Assembly: GCA_024399015.1 (NCBI GenBank) | Contig: JAKSIC010000001.1 | Coordinates: 1-64,000, forward strand | Source: Fibrobacter sp. | GTDB taxonomy: Bacteria > Fibrobacterota > Fibrobacteria > Fibrobacterales > Fibrobacteraceae | Direction of reading: 5' to 3' | DNA length: 64,000 nt | Shown here: positions 49,956 through 57,917 of the stretch, in pieces | How positions within the stretch are numbered: the stretch's first letter is position 1 | Layout of the letters: every line of letters begins with the position of its first letter | Notes under the pieces: generated by a model | Seen by the model: only the letters and a program-made list of their open reading frames with translations | Databases searched by the model: none | What the model was told of the DNA's origin: nothing | Made by a program: the position numbers and the translations under genes

Positions 49956-52454
49956 TTACTTTACGTTCACGCGTTTCGTCTGGGAACCGACGCGGACCAT
50001 GTAGCTGCCTGCGCGGGGCACGGCGATTTCCATGGAGGCGGAAGCGGTGCGGCCAGTGGCGAGGACGCGGCCCTGCATGTCGAGGACGGCATAGGCGGAA
50101 CCGATACGGGCGCCAGCGATCTGCACGTTGCGACCGGCAACGGACAGGCTAAACTGCGGAACGGCGGCGGCAATAACGGCATCGGTCTTGCTGGAGCTGG
50201 ACTTGGGCTTGGTGCTGCTAGAGCTAGACTTGGGCTTCGTGCTGCTGGAACTCTTGTCTTCCTTGGCAGAAGAACTAGAGCTCGGCTTTTCACTGGAACT
50301 AGACTTTTCCTCTTCCTTGCTGGAGCTGGAAATTTCAGTAGACTTGAACTGTGCAGTAAACTTGACGTCACTCTTCACCACACTTTCTGCGGTCCAGCCT
50401 TCCACATCGGCCTTCCAGTCGGCAAACTCATAGGTGTATTTATCGTCAGCAGCCTTTGTTGGCGTTTCGCCATCATACTTGGGCTTGGAGCCATACACAA
50501 CATCATTGTCAGTTTCTACAGTTTCGCCTTCAACGATCCAGGTAACAGTGTAAGTTGTTGTGGCAAATTTATAATTAAAAAGAATATCAGGATTCGTAGC
50601 ATCTAGACGATTTCTGCCGGAATATTCGCCATTGATGTAGATATTCACCAGGGCCTTGCCATCTTCGTTATTCTGAATGGCGTAGTTAACACTCTTTACA
50701 TATTCGTCATTCAGGCAGTCGCCAGTTTTAGGCAACGTAACACCAGCATCAAACCTGTTCCACTTATTCGCCCACAAATGAACTCCGCTTTCTCCGTCAC
50801 CGCCAGCGAGCCATTCATTGGTCTTATAGTTGAAAAGTGCAAAGCCTTCTGAATAGCCTTCATCATTATAAACCCTCAGGCTCAATTTTTCCACATCCAG
50901 ACATTCATTGGGTTCGGCAAGTTCAATGCTTACATCCTCGCCAATATCATAATTCACATTGAAATGCAGACTAAGGTCGTTGAGGACACTGTCCAATACA
51001 ATCGAGTAATCCTGATCTTGAGTAACGGCAGTAATTTCCGGGACAACCTTTACAAAGTAGTGGTACTTTTCGTTATCTTCCTTTTCCACCTGACTTGTTA
51101 ACGACACAGGAGCTACAGGTATTGTTCCATAATCGTAAATTTTAAACCACGGATTAGTCGCTCCGTCTTCAAGCGACGGAACAAACCAATTAATACGATA
51201 TTGCAGAGGCTTAAACTTTGCAGAAAGAACTGTATCGCCAATCAATGTGATCGAAGTACTCATCCATCCATCACCAGCGTCATTGGATTCAGAGGTAACA
51301 CACTCGCCAGCCTCGTTCTGCCAGCATTCAAATTGATACCCTTCATCCGGCTTATACTGCAGGTCCACAGCTTTGCCGTATCCTGCAGCAGCGTCACCAT
51401 TAACCTTCTGTGAACCGTGTTCAGTTTCACCAAGGGTCAACTTGTATGGCATATTCAAGGTGATTTCATCGGTGTAAAGTGTATCAACAGCTCCTGATTG
51501 ATACATTTTCCAACGGAACTTTGCTGTTGCTCCATTAACGACACAGGATTCATACTTGTCATCATTAAACTGCAACGTACTGCCTATCTTATTAACGCCG
51601 GAAGAGGGATAATAAACATCCTTGGACTCCCACAAACCATTACTATTATTTAAACATTCCAGCTCCACATTATTTTTTGAGCCATCTGTAATTGTGGTCT
51701 GCATATTAACAACATCCTTGCTGCGAATAAAATCAAAATGAGTTGGAGCAGTGGATTCAGTGTATTTTGTTGTCTCGCCGTCATGCGTGAACGAACTTGC
51801 ATACCAGGAAATGGAGCCAGGAGTAAGCTTCAGGTCAACAAAAGCTACATAAGTCGCACCATCATTCCTCAATCTGGTTTCCATTTCTTGCACCGCCGGA
51901 ACACTTACATAGCTACCCAATGCTTCATTTTTATATTGCCAATCAGCCAATCCAATTCGAATCTCATTAAAGCCCTGGCGATTCGCTGCTTTCACAACAA
52001 CATCAATAAACTTCGTCAAATCTACAGAAAGGATTTCGGATTCATCTCCACTATGGGTATATTTATAATCAGTTTCTAGCAGCAATGTTGAAAGAACACT
52101 CCCTGCCTCAATGTCAAAAGTTCCATAATCAATATGGTGGTCGACGTCCCTTAACCAATACGTTGTTGACGCATCCTTTCCAAAAGCACTCAAAAATAAT
52201 CTACGATTCACCGCAATATTAGTCTTCCATGCATCAACAAAATTTAAAACAGGTCTTCTTTCCATAGACATTTCAAATTTTTTTATGCCCATTGAACTTA
52301 TATTACTAGAAGAGATACACCCATCGGCACATGGAAAATCAGGCATTGCATAATAAGTATATGCACCGACATGGATAACGTCAGCTGCTGCAGATGCAAC
52401 CCCCGCCAAAGCAGCAAGACCAACCATCATCTTTTTGATTAATGAGAGTTTCAT
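49956..52454 (-). CDS. Secreted repeat protein with Ser-rich linkers and a T9SS-type C-terminus
   Basis: 832 aa with a signal peptide (about 1-24). The N-terminal region (25-240) is a beta-rich domain I cannot name. Residues about 340-420 and 615-690 contain InlB/Flg_new-type repeats (ESWQNEAGE, ADWKADVEGWTA, KFTAQFK). Then come Ser/Lys linkers (SSSSKEEEKSSSSEKPSSSSS) and a C-terminal domain with GRNVQIAGARIGSAYAVLDMQGRVLATGR and a VPRAGSYMVRVG ending, typical of Fibrobacter type IX secretion sorting domains. It is therefore probably carried to the cell surface or released. A polysaccharide or surface-binding role is plausible but unproven. Starts at an ATG 7-8 nt after AAGGAG. Confidence 0.78.
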   Translation of the reverse strand: MKLSLIKKMMVGLAALAGVASAAADVIHVGAYTYYAMPDFPCADGCISSSNISSMGIKKFEMSMERRPVLNFVDAWKTNIAVNRRLFLSAFGKDASTTYWLRDVDHHIDYGTFDIEAGSVLSTLLLETDYKYTHSGDESEILSVDLTKFIDVVVKAANRQGFNEIRIGLADWQYKNEALGSYVSVPAVQEMETRLRNDGATYVAFVDLKLTPGSISWYASSFTHDGETTKYTESTAPTHFDFIRSKDVVNMQTTITDGSKNNVELECLNNSNGLWESKDVYYPSSGVNKIGSTLQFNDDKYESCVVNGATAKFRWKMYQSGAVDTLYTDEITLNMPYKLTLGETEHGSQKVNGDAAAGYGKAVDLQYKPDEGYQFECWQNEAGECVTSESNDAGDGWMSTSITLIGDTVLSAKFKPLQYRINWFVPSLEDGATNPWFKIYDYGTIPVAPVSLTSQVEKEDNEKYHYFVKVVPEITAVTQDQDYSIVLDSVLNDLSLHFNVNYDIGEDVSIELAEPNECLDVEKLSLRVYNDEGYSEGFALFNYKTNEWLAGGDGESGVHLWANKWNRFDAGVTLPKTGDCLNDEYVKSVNYAIQNNEDGKALVNIYINGEYSGRNRLDATNPDILFNYKFATTTYTVTWIVEGETVETDNDVVYGSKPKYDGETPTKAADDKYTYEFADWKADVEGWTAESVVKSDVKFTAQFKSTEISSSSKEEEKSSSSEKPSSSSSAKEDKSSSSTKPKSSSSSTKPKSSSSKTDAVIAAAVPQFSLSVAGRNVQIAGARIGSAYAVLDMQGRVLATGRTASASMEIAVPRAGSYMVRVGSQTKRVNVK

Positions 52455-52525
52455 TTTTTCTCCTTGTTATTGTTTAAAAACACAAAAAAAAGCCCAAGAG
52501 ACAAAGAGTCCTTTGGGAAAAGGGA

Positions 52526-52555
52526 GAGGGATTCCGGTTCGGAGGCCGGAATGAC
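52526..52555. repeat. Intergenic inverted repeat
   Basis: GGATTCCGG TTCGGAGG CCGGAATGAC: arms ATTCCGG/CCGGAAT around a small loop. The form GGATTCCGG...CCGGAATGAC is a known-style dispersed repeat. The rest of 52455-52800 shows no gene; a GC-rich patch at 52595-52665 looks like decayed coding sequence but has no start or frame support. Confidence 0.5.
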
Positions 52556-52793
52556 AATTCGAAAGTAAATTTCTAGTTACATAGGGGGGGGGTAATGGAC
52601 TTGCGGACCTGCACGGCGGAGGCACAGCCAGCAATAGAGACCGGGGCGGCCTCCACAAATTTCAATCCATTACATGCGACTATATTCATTTAGTCCAAAT
52701 ATAGTCTCTCGTAAGTTTTTTGTAAAGATTTGAATGCCGCGACTCGTTTAAATGTTCCTAGAGATCGCGAACTCATACATCTATAAAGCACTA

Positions 52794-52816
52794 AACGCAC
52801 CCCAAAGGGTGCGTTT
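52794..52816 (-). terminator. Terminator of the tRNA-Ser cluster (copy A)
   Basis: AACGCACCC and GGGTGCGTT form a stem with T-run on the minus strand. Confidence 0.75.
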
Positions 52817-52820
52817 ATTG

Positions 52821-52967
52821 TTTCAAAGGAGGGTGAGGGATGGGACTACTCCTTCACTTCGTTTCAGTCGTAGCCTTTCAGGTTCGGTGCCTTGCACCGA
52901 ATCCTTAACTGCGCTGAGTTCGCTTCGCTCTCGCGCAGCTAAGCGAACCCTCTTATTCGAGGGTTCG
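52821..52967 (-). pseudogene. tRNA-Ser 3' end copy with three-hairpin insert (copy A)
   Basis: TTTCAAAGGAGGGTGAGGGAT at 52821-52841 exactly repeats 53017-53037, which is the 3' end of the intact tRNA-Ser plus trailer. The T-arm is split: after GAGGGAT about 100 nt of hairpin sequence (52842-52943) intervene before CGAACCCTC (52944), which is mirrored as GAGGGTTCG by 52967. The tRNA body beyond the T-arm is missing, so it cannot be a working tRNA. Confidence 0.7.
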
Positions 52968-52982
52968 ATCTCCCGAGCCCGT

Positions 52983-53017
52983 GAAAACAAAAAGGCGCCC
53001 AAAGGCGCCTTTTCGTT
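52983..53017 (-). terminator. Terminator of tRNA-Ser (CGA)
   Basis: AAAGGCGCC and GGCGCCTTTTT pair, followed by a T-run on the minus strand, just after the tRNA. Confidence 0.85.
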
Positions 53018-53023
53018 TTCAAA

Positions 53024-53107
53024 GGAGGGTGAGGGATTCGAACCCTCGGTCCTGTGACAGACTCCGGATTTCGAGACCGGCCCAATCGACCACTCTGGCA
53101 ACCCTCC
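53024..53107 (-). tRNA. tRNA-Ser (CGA)
   Basis: The 84-nt cloverleaf has acceptor GGAGGGT/ACCCTCC, D-arm with AGAGTGGTCGATTGG, anticodon loop CTCGAAA (CGA, reading UCG), a long variable arm GTCTGTCACAGGAC and T-arm GAGGG-TTCGAAT-CCCTC, all as expected for a class II tRNA-Ser. It is the only intact copy in this cluster. Its discriminator base appears to be U. Confidence 0.93.
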
Positions 53108-53180
53108 GAGTTTGACCCAATTTAGTATAATATTCTCTGATTGTCTATTTATCCAATCTCTTTTCGCAGCTTTGCTGCGA
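53108..53180 (-). promoter_or_regulatory. Upstream region of tRNA-Ser, duplicated
   Basis: On the minus strand TAGACAATCAGAGAATATTATACTAAATT lies about 15-40 nt before the tRNA 5' end and may be its promoter (TATTAT or TATACT as -10). The same sequence recurs at 53364-53436. Between it and the preceding copy is a CGCAGC/GCTGCG hairpin. Confidence 0.5.
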
Positions 53181-53363
53181 GGAGGGGGAGGGATTGACAA
53201 AGGACTCATTTCTTTTCGCCCTTTGCCCTTCGGGTCCGGCCCTTGGCCGGATCTCAAAACTTGCATGTTCGCCTTCGGCTCTCGCAAGTTTTGGCGAACC
53301 CTCGGTCCTGTGATAGACGACCGATTTTGTGGCCGGCCCAATCGACCACTCTGGCAACCCTCC
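53181..53363 (-). pseudogene. tRNA-Ser-like copy C, T-loop interrupted
   Basis: Its 5' half (53295-53363) matches the intact tRNA-Ser at the acceptor, D-arm, variable arm and T-stem start, but the anticodon arm is changed to one lacking U33 and with three mismatches in the stem. The 3' half (53181-53195) is separated by about 99 nt inserted exactly inside the T-loop, between TTCG and AAT. The acceptor also has a mismatch at pair 7. It cannot work as a tRNA unless processed in an unknown way. Confidence 0.75.
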
Positions 53364-53436
53364 GAGTTTGACCCAATTTAGTATAATATTCTCTGATTGT
53401 CTATTTATCCAATCTCTTTTCGCAGCTTTGCTGCGA

Positions 53437-53597
53437 GGAGGGGGAGGGATTGACAAAGGACTCATTTCTTTTCGCCCTTTGCCCTTCGGGTCCGGCCCTT
53501 GGCCGGATCTCAAAACTTGCATGTTCGCCTTCGGCTCTCGCAAGTTTTGGCGAACCCTCGGTCCTGTGATAGACGACCGATTTTGTGGCCGGCCCAA
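53437..53597 (-). pseudogene. tRNA-Ser-like copy D, T-loop interrupted and 5' truncated
   Basis: This is a base-for-base copy of copy C at an offset of exactly 256 bp, including upstream sequence and insert. It stops at CGGCCCAA (53597), where the next lipoprotein gene's 3' end region begins, so the first 25 or so tRNA positions are lost. Confidence 0.75.
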
Positions 53598-53615
53598 CTA
53601 TGAAGGAATTTAACA

Positions 53616-54920
53616 TTACTCTCGTGATTCATACAATTTGTCAAAGCGTTCTCGAACCTCTTCGCAATGACTTTTTGCATTTTCATACAGAGTTTTTCTC
53701 GTTTCATCGTTAGCCACGCTTAAGGTATCCTGTTTTACTGTAACTACAACAGGGCCCTTGCAATAAACATTTCCCGCGGGGGCTCCATGAGAAAGAAAGT
53801 TCTCGCATTCACTTTCATCTGATGCAAGGGTAAGGTTTTCATTAATAGACCTTTTGACAACCTGCGCACCGTTAAATGAATAGTAATAATACTCAGCAAC
53901 GTGTCCCCCAGCCATATCTTTCGAGGTGGCTCCGCAATAAAACCACAGGGAATCGTTGACATTGAAATCACAAGTCTTCGGTACAGAATCTTCGCAAAAA
54001 TCAATATCCGGGACTTCTTCAGGAACTGGATCTTCCGGTTTTGAGAATCCATCTTTCATCCTAAACACGGTTGTGATTTCGGTGGAGTCCCTTATGCCAT
54101 ACATGTCCGTATAATAAGCTTGCCAGGTTACCGTAGTATCCTTTTCAAGAGGTTCATCGCTATATATGTATAATCCGACTTCATGTATTTTCGGAGTAAA
54201 AGGATAATCGATACGAATTGTATCATAGCATCCGCCGATAGATTCCAGGTCCAGAAGATTCACATGCCAAACAGAGTCACCATCGGCACCTACCGTATAA
54301 TAACTCGGGTATGTCAAAAGTCCGGCATCGCTGGGTAGCGTTCCATAGACATCTTCCATTACATAAGGTGTTCTAAAATTGGCTCTCCCTCTGTATTTAT
54401 CATATGTGTAAGAATCGTCAAAATCTAATTCAACCGTATCAAAGGCATCCTGCAAACCTTTCAAATCCATCTTTTCTTGTTCAATATAGGGAGGAATGGA
54501 ATCGATTAGTCGTTTTTTCCCATAGTTGATGAACGTGGTATCTACACGAAGAATGTTTATTTCCTTGTGAATCAAGGAGTCGCTATCGGTGTTGCGTTCC
54601 GCATGGTTTGCCTGCGCACTATACACTTCGTAGCAAGTCCTATGCGTCCTTGTCAAACGGCAAGAAAAGTAGTTGTCTTCGATATCGCATTTCATTTCGC
54701 CGGTAAATGCCGTAACCGTATCCAGTTTATTTTTCCCAGAGTAGTAAACAAAGCTGTACGCACTTGTATCGGTATACGTCGTATCGCAGATGTAGCCTTC
54801 CGGGCATTCGTCACCTCGAGAAGAACTGGAAGGGTCGTTACCGCAGCCCGCAAACAACCCCAGCATCAAGCCTAAGGCGACTACGCCAACAACGAACTTA
54901 ATTCCTAAAACAAACTTCAC
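53616..54920 (-). CDS. Large lipoprotein of unknown function
   Basis: 434 aa, starting at a GTG 5 nt after AAAGGAG; upstream in-frame codons lack a start signal. It begins VKFVLGIKFVVGVVALGLMLGLFAGC, a lipoprotein signal with lipobox FAGC, then GNDPSSSSRGDECPEGYICDTTY. The mature protein has ten or more Cys residues, is rich in Asp, Tyr and Thr, and has no catalytic motif I recognise. Paralogue-like extracytoplasmic lipoproteins of this style are frequent in Fibrobacter. The 3' end abuts the truncated tRNA-like copy D, so that junction is recent. Confidence 0.7.
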   Translation of the reverse strand: MKFVLGIKFVVGVVALGLMLGLFAGCGNDPSSSSRGDECPEGYICDTTYTDTSAYSFVYYSGKNKLDTVTAFTGEMKCDIEDNYFSCRLTRTHRTCYEVYSAQANHAERNTDSDSLIHKEINILRVDTTFINYGKKRLIDSIPPYIEQEKMDLKGLQDAFDTVELDFDDSYTYDKYRGRANFRTPYVMEDVYGTLPSDAGLLTYPSYYTVGADGDSVWHVNLLDLESIGGCYDTIRIDYPFTPKIHEVGLYIYSDEPLEKDTTVTWQAYYTDMYGIRDSTEITTVFRMKDGFSKPEDPVPEEVPDIDFCEDSVPKTCDFNVNDSLWFYCGATSKDMAGGHVAEYYYYSFNGAQVVKRSINENLTLASDESECENFLSHGAPAGNVYCKGPVVVTVKQDTLSVANDETRKTLYENAKSHCEEVRERFDKLYESRE

Positions 54921-54961
54921 AGATTCTCCTTTCAAAGAACATCTACACAACTTAATATAAT

Positions 54962-54991
54962 TAAAAAAACTTCTCCGTTTATTGGAGAAGC
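54962..54991 (-). terminator. Terminator of the ribose operon
   Basis: On the minus strand CTTCTCC-AATAAAC-GGAGAAG is followed by seven T. It lies after the repeat array downstream of rbsK. Confidence 0.8.
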
Positions 54992-55008
54992 TCATGTAAC
55001 ATTAAACC

Positions 55009-55229
55009 GGTTCGGAAATGCCCGCGCAAGCACGGTCGCTTCTCTCGCCTTAGTTATCAATTAATAACTTCGTTATTTTGATAATCGGCTCGGTCATAAA
55101 AATAAACGCGTTTATTTTTGCGACACTCGCCTTAGTTATCAATTAATGTCTAAGCCGAGAGTCGCGGCAAAAACGAAGTTTTTGACATGACCGAGGCGCA
55201 ACATTAACGATAACTTTAGTTATCAATTA
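55009..55229 (-). repeat. Post-stop repeat array of rbsK
   Basis: The 306-bp gap between genes is filled by three palindromic elements (55009-55051, 55087-55129, 55154-55198) of the CGAG/CTCGGTCA-type frame seen elsewhere. The 14-mer TTAGTTATCAATTA occurs three times exactly (55050-55063, 55132-55145, 55216-55229); the last one contains the rbsK stop codon. The repeat at 55087 is nearly the same as the element inserted in carB fragment 2. The array lies in the 3' untranslated part of the ribose operon mRNA, before its terminator. Confidence 0.8.
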
Positions 55230-56117
55230 GCTGTTGGCTAGGGCTTCTTCCACTTCCTTGCGGAGGGGAATGGAAGGCACGGCGCCGGGGCGGCTTACTG
55301 CAATGGCAGAAGCGTGGGCACTCATGCGAAGAGCCTGGACAATGGGCATGCCTTCTGCGAGACCTGCCAGGAAATACCCGGTGAAGGTGTCGCCGGCGGC
55401 AGTGGTATCTACAGCCTTCACGGGGAAGATGGGCTGGAACACCTTTTCTTTGCCATCGCTATACACAGCACCGTCCTTGCCCAAGGTAAGCACAATGCAA
55501 GCCTTGGGGAAACGCTTGCGCATTTCGGCCAGGATTTCGTCGGGATCCGTCTTGCCAGTAACCTGATTGCCTTCTACCTCGTTCAGCAGGAAGATGCTGA
55601 TCTTGGTCATGTCCACCGCATCCAACTTCTCGTTGAAGGGAGACGGATTCAAGGCAATCTGCATTCCCTTTTCGAAGGCCTTGTCCACAATGTAGGGCAG
55701 CATATTCACTTCGTTCTGCAGCAAAAGAATGTCACCTGCGTCAAAGTGTCTAAGCACGCCGTCCACATATTCCTGAGTTAGGCGTTGGTTTGCACCGCCG
55801 TACAGCAGAATGCTATTCTGGGCGTTCTTGTCAATCTGAATGATGGTGTGGCCGGTCTGGTCATCCACCTTGGCGATGTATTCGCCGTGAACGCCGTATT
55901 CCTTACAAGCATCCAGGAAAGGCTGGCCATCTTCACCAATCATACCGCCCTGATAAACTTCCACACCAGCCTTGGCCAAAGCCACAGACTGGTTCATGCC
56001 CTTGCCGCCAAGATAATGCTTGACAGCGCCGGTAGCTTCCGTTTCACCAGGGAGAATAATATGGTCCACGCTGTAGACGTGGTCAAGATTCATGGAACCA
56101 ATGTTTAAAACTTTCAT
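55227..56117 (-). CDS. rbsK: Ribokinase
   Basis: 296 aa PfkB-family sugar kinase. NLDHVYSVDHIILPGET near the N-terminus and GGKGMNQSVALAKAG are the sugar-binding signatures, and the C-terminal DTTAAGDTFTGYFLAGL holds the catalytic Asp and anion hole. It phosphorylates D-ribose to ribose-5-phosphate in the cytoplasm. The start was placed at 56117 after GGTGGAG, giving the usual length. It is the last gene of the rbs operon, 10 nt after rbsB. Confidence 0.93.
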   Translation of the reverse strand: MKVLNIGSMNLDHVYSVDHIILPGETEATGAVKHYLGGKGMNQSVALAKAGVEVYQGGMIGEDGQPFLDACKEYGVHGEYIAKVDDQTGHTIIQIDKNAQNSILLYGGANQRLTQEYVDGVLRHFDAGDILLLQNEVNMLPYIVDKAFEKGMQIALNPSPFNEKLDAVDMTKISIFLLNEVEGNQVTGKTDPDEILAEMRKRFPKACIVLTLGKDGAVYSDGKEKVFQPIFPVKAVDTTAAGDTFTGYFLAGLAEGMPIVQALRMSAHASAIAVSRPGAVPSIPLRKEVEEALANS

Positions 56118-56127
56118 GACTCCACCT

Positions 56128-57903
56128 TTACTTGCCTGCATTTTCAGCAGTGACCAAGGTAACCTTTACCGGAATGTTCTTTGCAACGGTCTTGCCGTTG
56201 CCCAATTCGGCTGCAGTCTTAACAGCAGTTTCACCAATCAAGCCAGGCTGCTGAGCGATGGTTGCAGCCATGCGACCAGCCTTGATTGCTTCCACAGCGT
56301 CATCGGTGGCGTCAAAACCAACCACCATGACCTTCTTGCCGGCACCGCTGCTGGCTTCCACTGCGCCAAGAGCCATTTCGTCGTTGGCAGCAAAGACGGC
56401 TGCGATGTTGCCTCTGGCCTGGAGCATATTTTCCATAACGCTCATGCCTTCGGTACGGTTGAAGTTTGCAGTCTGGGAAGCAACAACTTTAAGCTTTGCG
56501 TCGGCAATGTTGTGGAAACCCTTACCGCGGTCAATGGCAGCAGAAGAGCCCATGGTGCCCTGAAGTTCGGCGGTGATAACGCCTTCGCCCAGCTTGTCTA
56601 CGATATACTGAGTTGCAAGTTCTGCACCGGCAACGTTATCGGAAGCAATCTGGCAATCCACTTCCACGCCGTTAATGGCGCGGTCTACGCTAATGACCTT
56701 TACGCCCTTGGACTTGGCAACTTTTACGGCACCAGTCAAGGCGTCGGAATCCACAGCGTTTACAATGAGGATGCTAACGTTCTTGGAAACCAGATCTTCG
56801 ATATCGCTCACCTGCTTGGAAACGTTGTCGCCAGCGTCAACTACAGTGAGTTTGATACCCAGATCACCGGCAGCCTTCTTTGCGCCTTCAACCAGGGTAA
56901 CGAAGAAAGGATTGTTCAGAGTAGAAATAGACAAACCGATGGGGCCTTCGAAGGCGGGCTTATCTGCATTCAGTTTATCAGCATTTTCTGCAGTCACCAA
57001 GGTCACCTTCACCGGAATGCTCTTTGCAACGGTCTTGCCGTTCACAAGATCACTTGCGGCACGAACTGCGGTTTCGCCAATCAAGCCAGGCTGCTGAGCG
57101 ATGGTTGCTGCCATACGGCCAGCCTTGATAGATTCCACTGCGTCATCGGTAGCGTCAAAGCCAACTACCATCACCTTCTTGCCAGCACCGCTGCTAGCTT
57201 CCAAGGCACCCAGGGCCATTTCGTCGTTGGCAGCAAACACAGCGGCAATATCGCCGTTGGCCTGGAGCATATTTTCCATGACGCTCATGCCTTCGGTACG
57301 GTTGAAGTTTGCAGTCTGGGAAGCAACAACCTTAAGCTTTGCGTCGGCAATGTTGTGGAAACCCTTACCGCGGTCAATGGCAGCAGAAGAGCCCATGGTG
57401 CCCTGAAGTTCGGCGGTGATAACGCCTTCGCCCAGCTTGTCTACGATATACTGAGTTGCAAGTTCTGCACCGGCAACGTTATCGGAAGCAATCTGGCAAT
57501 CCACTTCCACGCCGTTGATGGCACGGTCCACGCTGATGACCTTCACACCCTTGGCCATGGCAGCCTTTACGGCACCAGTCAATGCGTCAGAATCCACGGC
57601 GTTCACAATCAGCACGCTTACATTCTTGCTGACCAAATCCTCGATGTCGCTGACCTGCTTGGAAACGTTGTCGCCAGCGTCAACCACAGTGAGCTTGGCG
57701 TTCAAATCACCGGCAGCCTTCTTGGCACCTTCAACAAGAGTAACAAAGAAGGGATTGTTCAAAGTGGAAATGGACAAGCCAATGGAGCCAGTAGACTCCG
57801 TCTTCTTAGAAGCCGTTTTTTCTTCACCGTCAATGACAATGGCGCAAGCGGTAAAGCAAAGAGCCACCAGAGAAGCGAAAAGCAGTTTAATCATTCTTTT
57901 CAT
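56128..57903 (-). CDS. rbsB: Two ribose-binding proteins fused in tandem (lipoprotein)
   Basis: 591 aa. A lipoprotein signal (MKRMIKLLFASLVALCFTAC) is followed by two nearly identical copies of a class B periplasmic sugar-binding domain, offset by 281 residues: each runs from IGLSISTLNNPFFVTLVEGAKKAAGDL through VISVDRAINGVEVDCQIASDN and ANDEMALGA to PGLIGETAV...KVTLVTAENA. DNA copies 843 bp apart are similarly close. One binding protein is about 300 aa, so this is an internal duplication, most likely giving two ribose sites per anchored chain. AAGGAG lies 10 nt before the ATG. Confidence 0.93.
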   Translation of the reverse strand: MKRMIKLLFASLVALCFTACAIVIDGEEKTASKKTESTGSIGLSISTLNNPFFVTLVEGAKKAAGDLNAKLTVVDAGDNVSKQVSDIEDLVSKNVSVLIVNAVDSDALTGAVKAAMAKGVKVISVDRAINGVEVDCQIASDNVAGAELATQYIVDKLGEGVITAELQGTMGSSAAIDRGKGFHNIADAKLKVVASQTANFNRTEGMSVMENMLQANGDIAAVFAANDEMALGALEASSGAGKKVMVVGFDATDDAVESIKAGRMAATIAQQPGLIGETAVRAASDLVNGKTVAKSIPVKVTLVTAENADKLNADKPAFEGPIGLSISTLNNPFFVTLVEGAKKAAGDLGIKLTVVDAGDNVSKQVSDIEDLVSKNVSILIVNAVDSDALTGAVKVAKSKGVKVISVDRAINGVEVDCQIASDNVAGAELATQYIVDKLGEGVITAELQGTMGSSAAIDRGKGFHNIADAKLKVVASQTANFNRTEGMSVMENMLQARGNIAAVFAANDEMALGAVEASSGAGKKVMVVGFDATDDAVEAIKAGRMAATIAQQPGLIGETAVKTAAELGNGKTVAKNIPVKVTLVTAENAGK

Positions 57904-57917
57904 AATACAAATTCTCC

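Larger units (their letters stand above)
53108..53597. repeat. 256-bp tandem duplication (1.9 copies)
   Basis: The unit 53108-53363 repeats from 53364 and breaks off at 53597. The two copies look identical over 234 bp, so the duplication is recent, or it is an assembly artefact. Confidence 0.9.

Noticed and set aside
53181-53363. Working tRNA-Leu(CAA) or split/intron-containing tRNA
   Set aside because: The anticodon arm has three mismatches and lacks U33, the acceptor has a mismatch, and the insert is far too small and unlike group I introns.
52823-53597. Open frames of 89-172 codons over the tRNA-Ser cluster (for example peptides containing SIGPVSKSGVCHRTEGSNPSPS)
   Set aside because: These are translations of tRNA and its damaged copies, a well-known annotation artefact.
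11350-55229. Integron attC sites as an explanation for the repeat family
   Set aside because: The conserved ends lack the GTTRRRY/RYYYAAC core sites, genes between copies are housekeeping and not cassette-like, and there is no integrase in the window.
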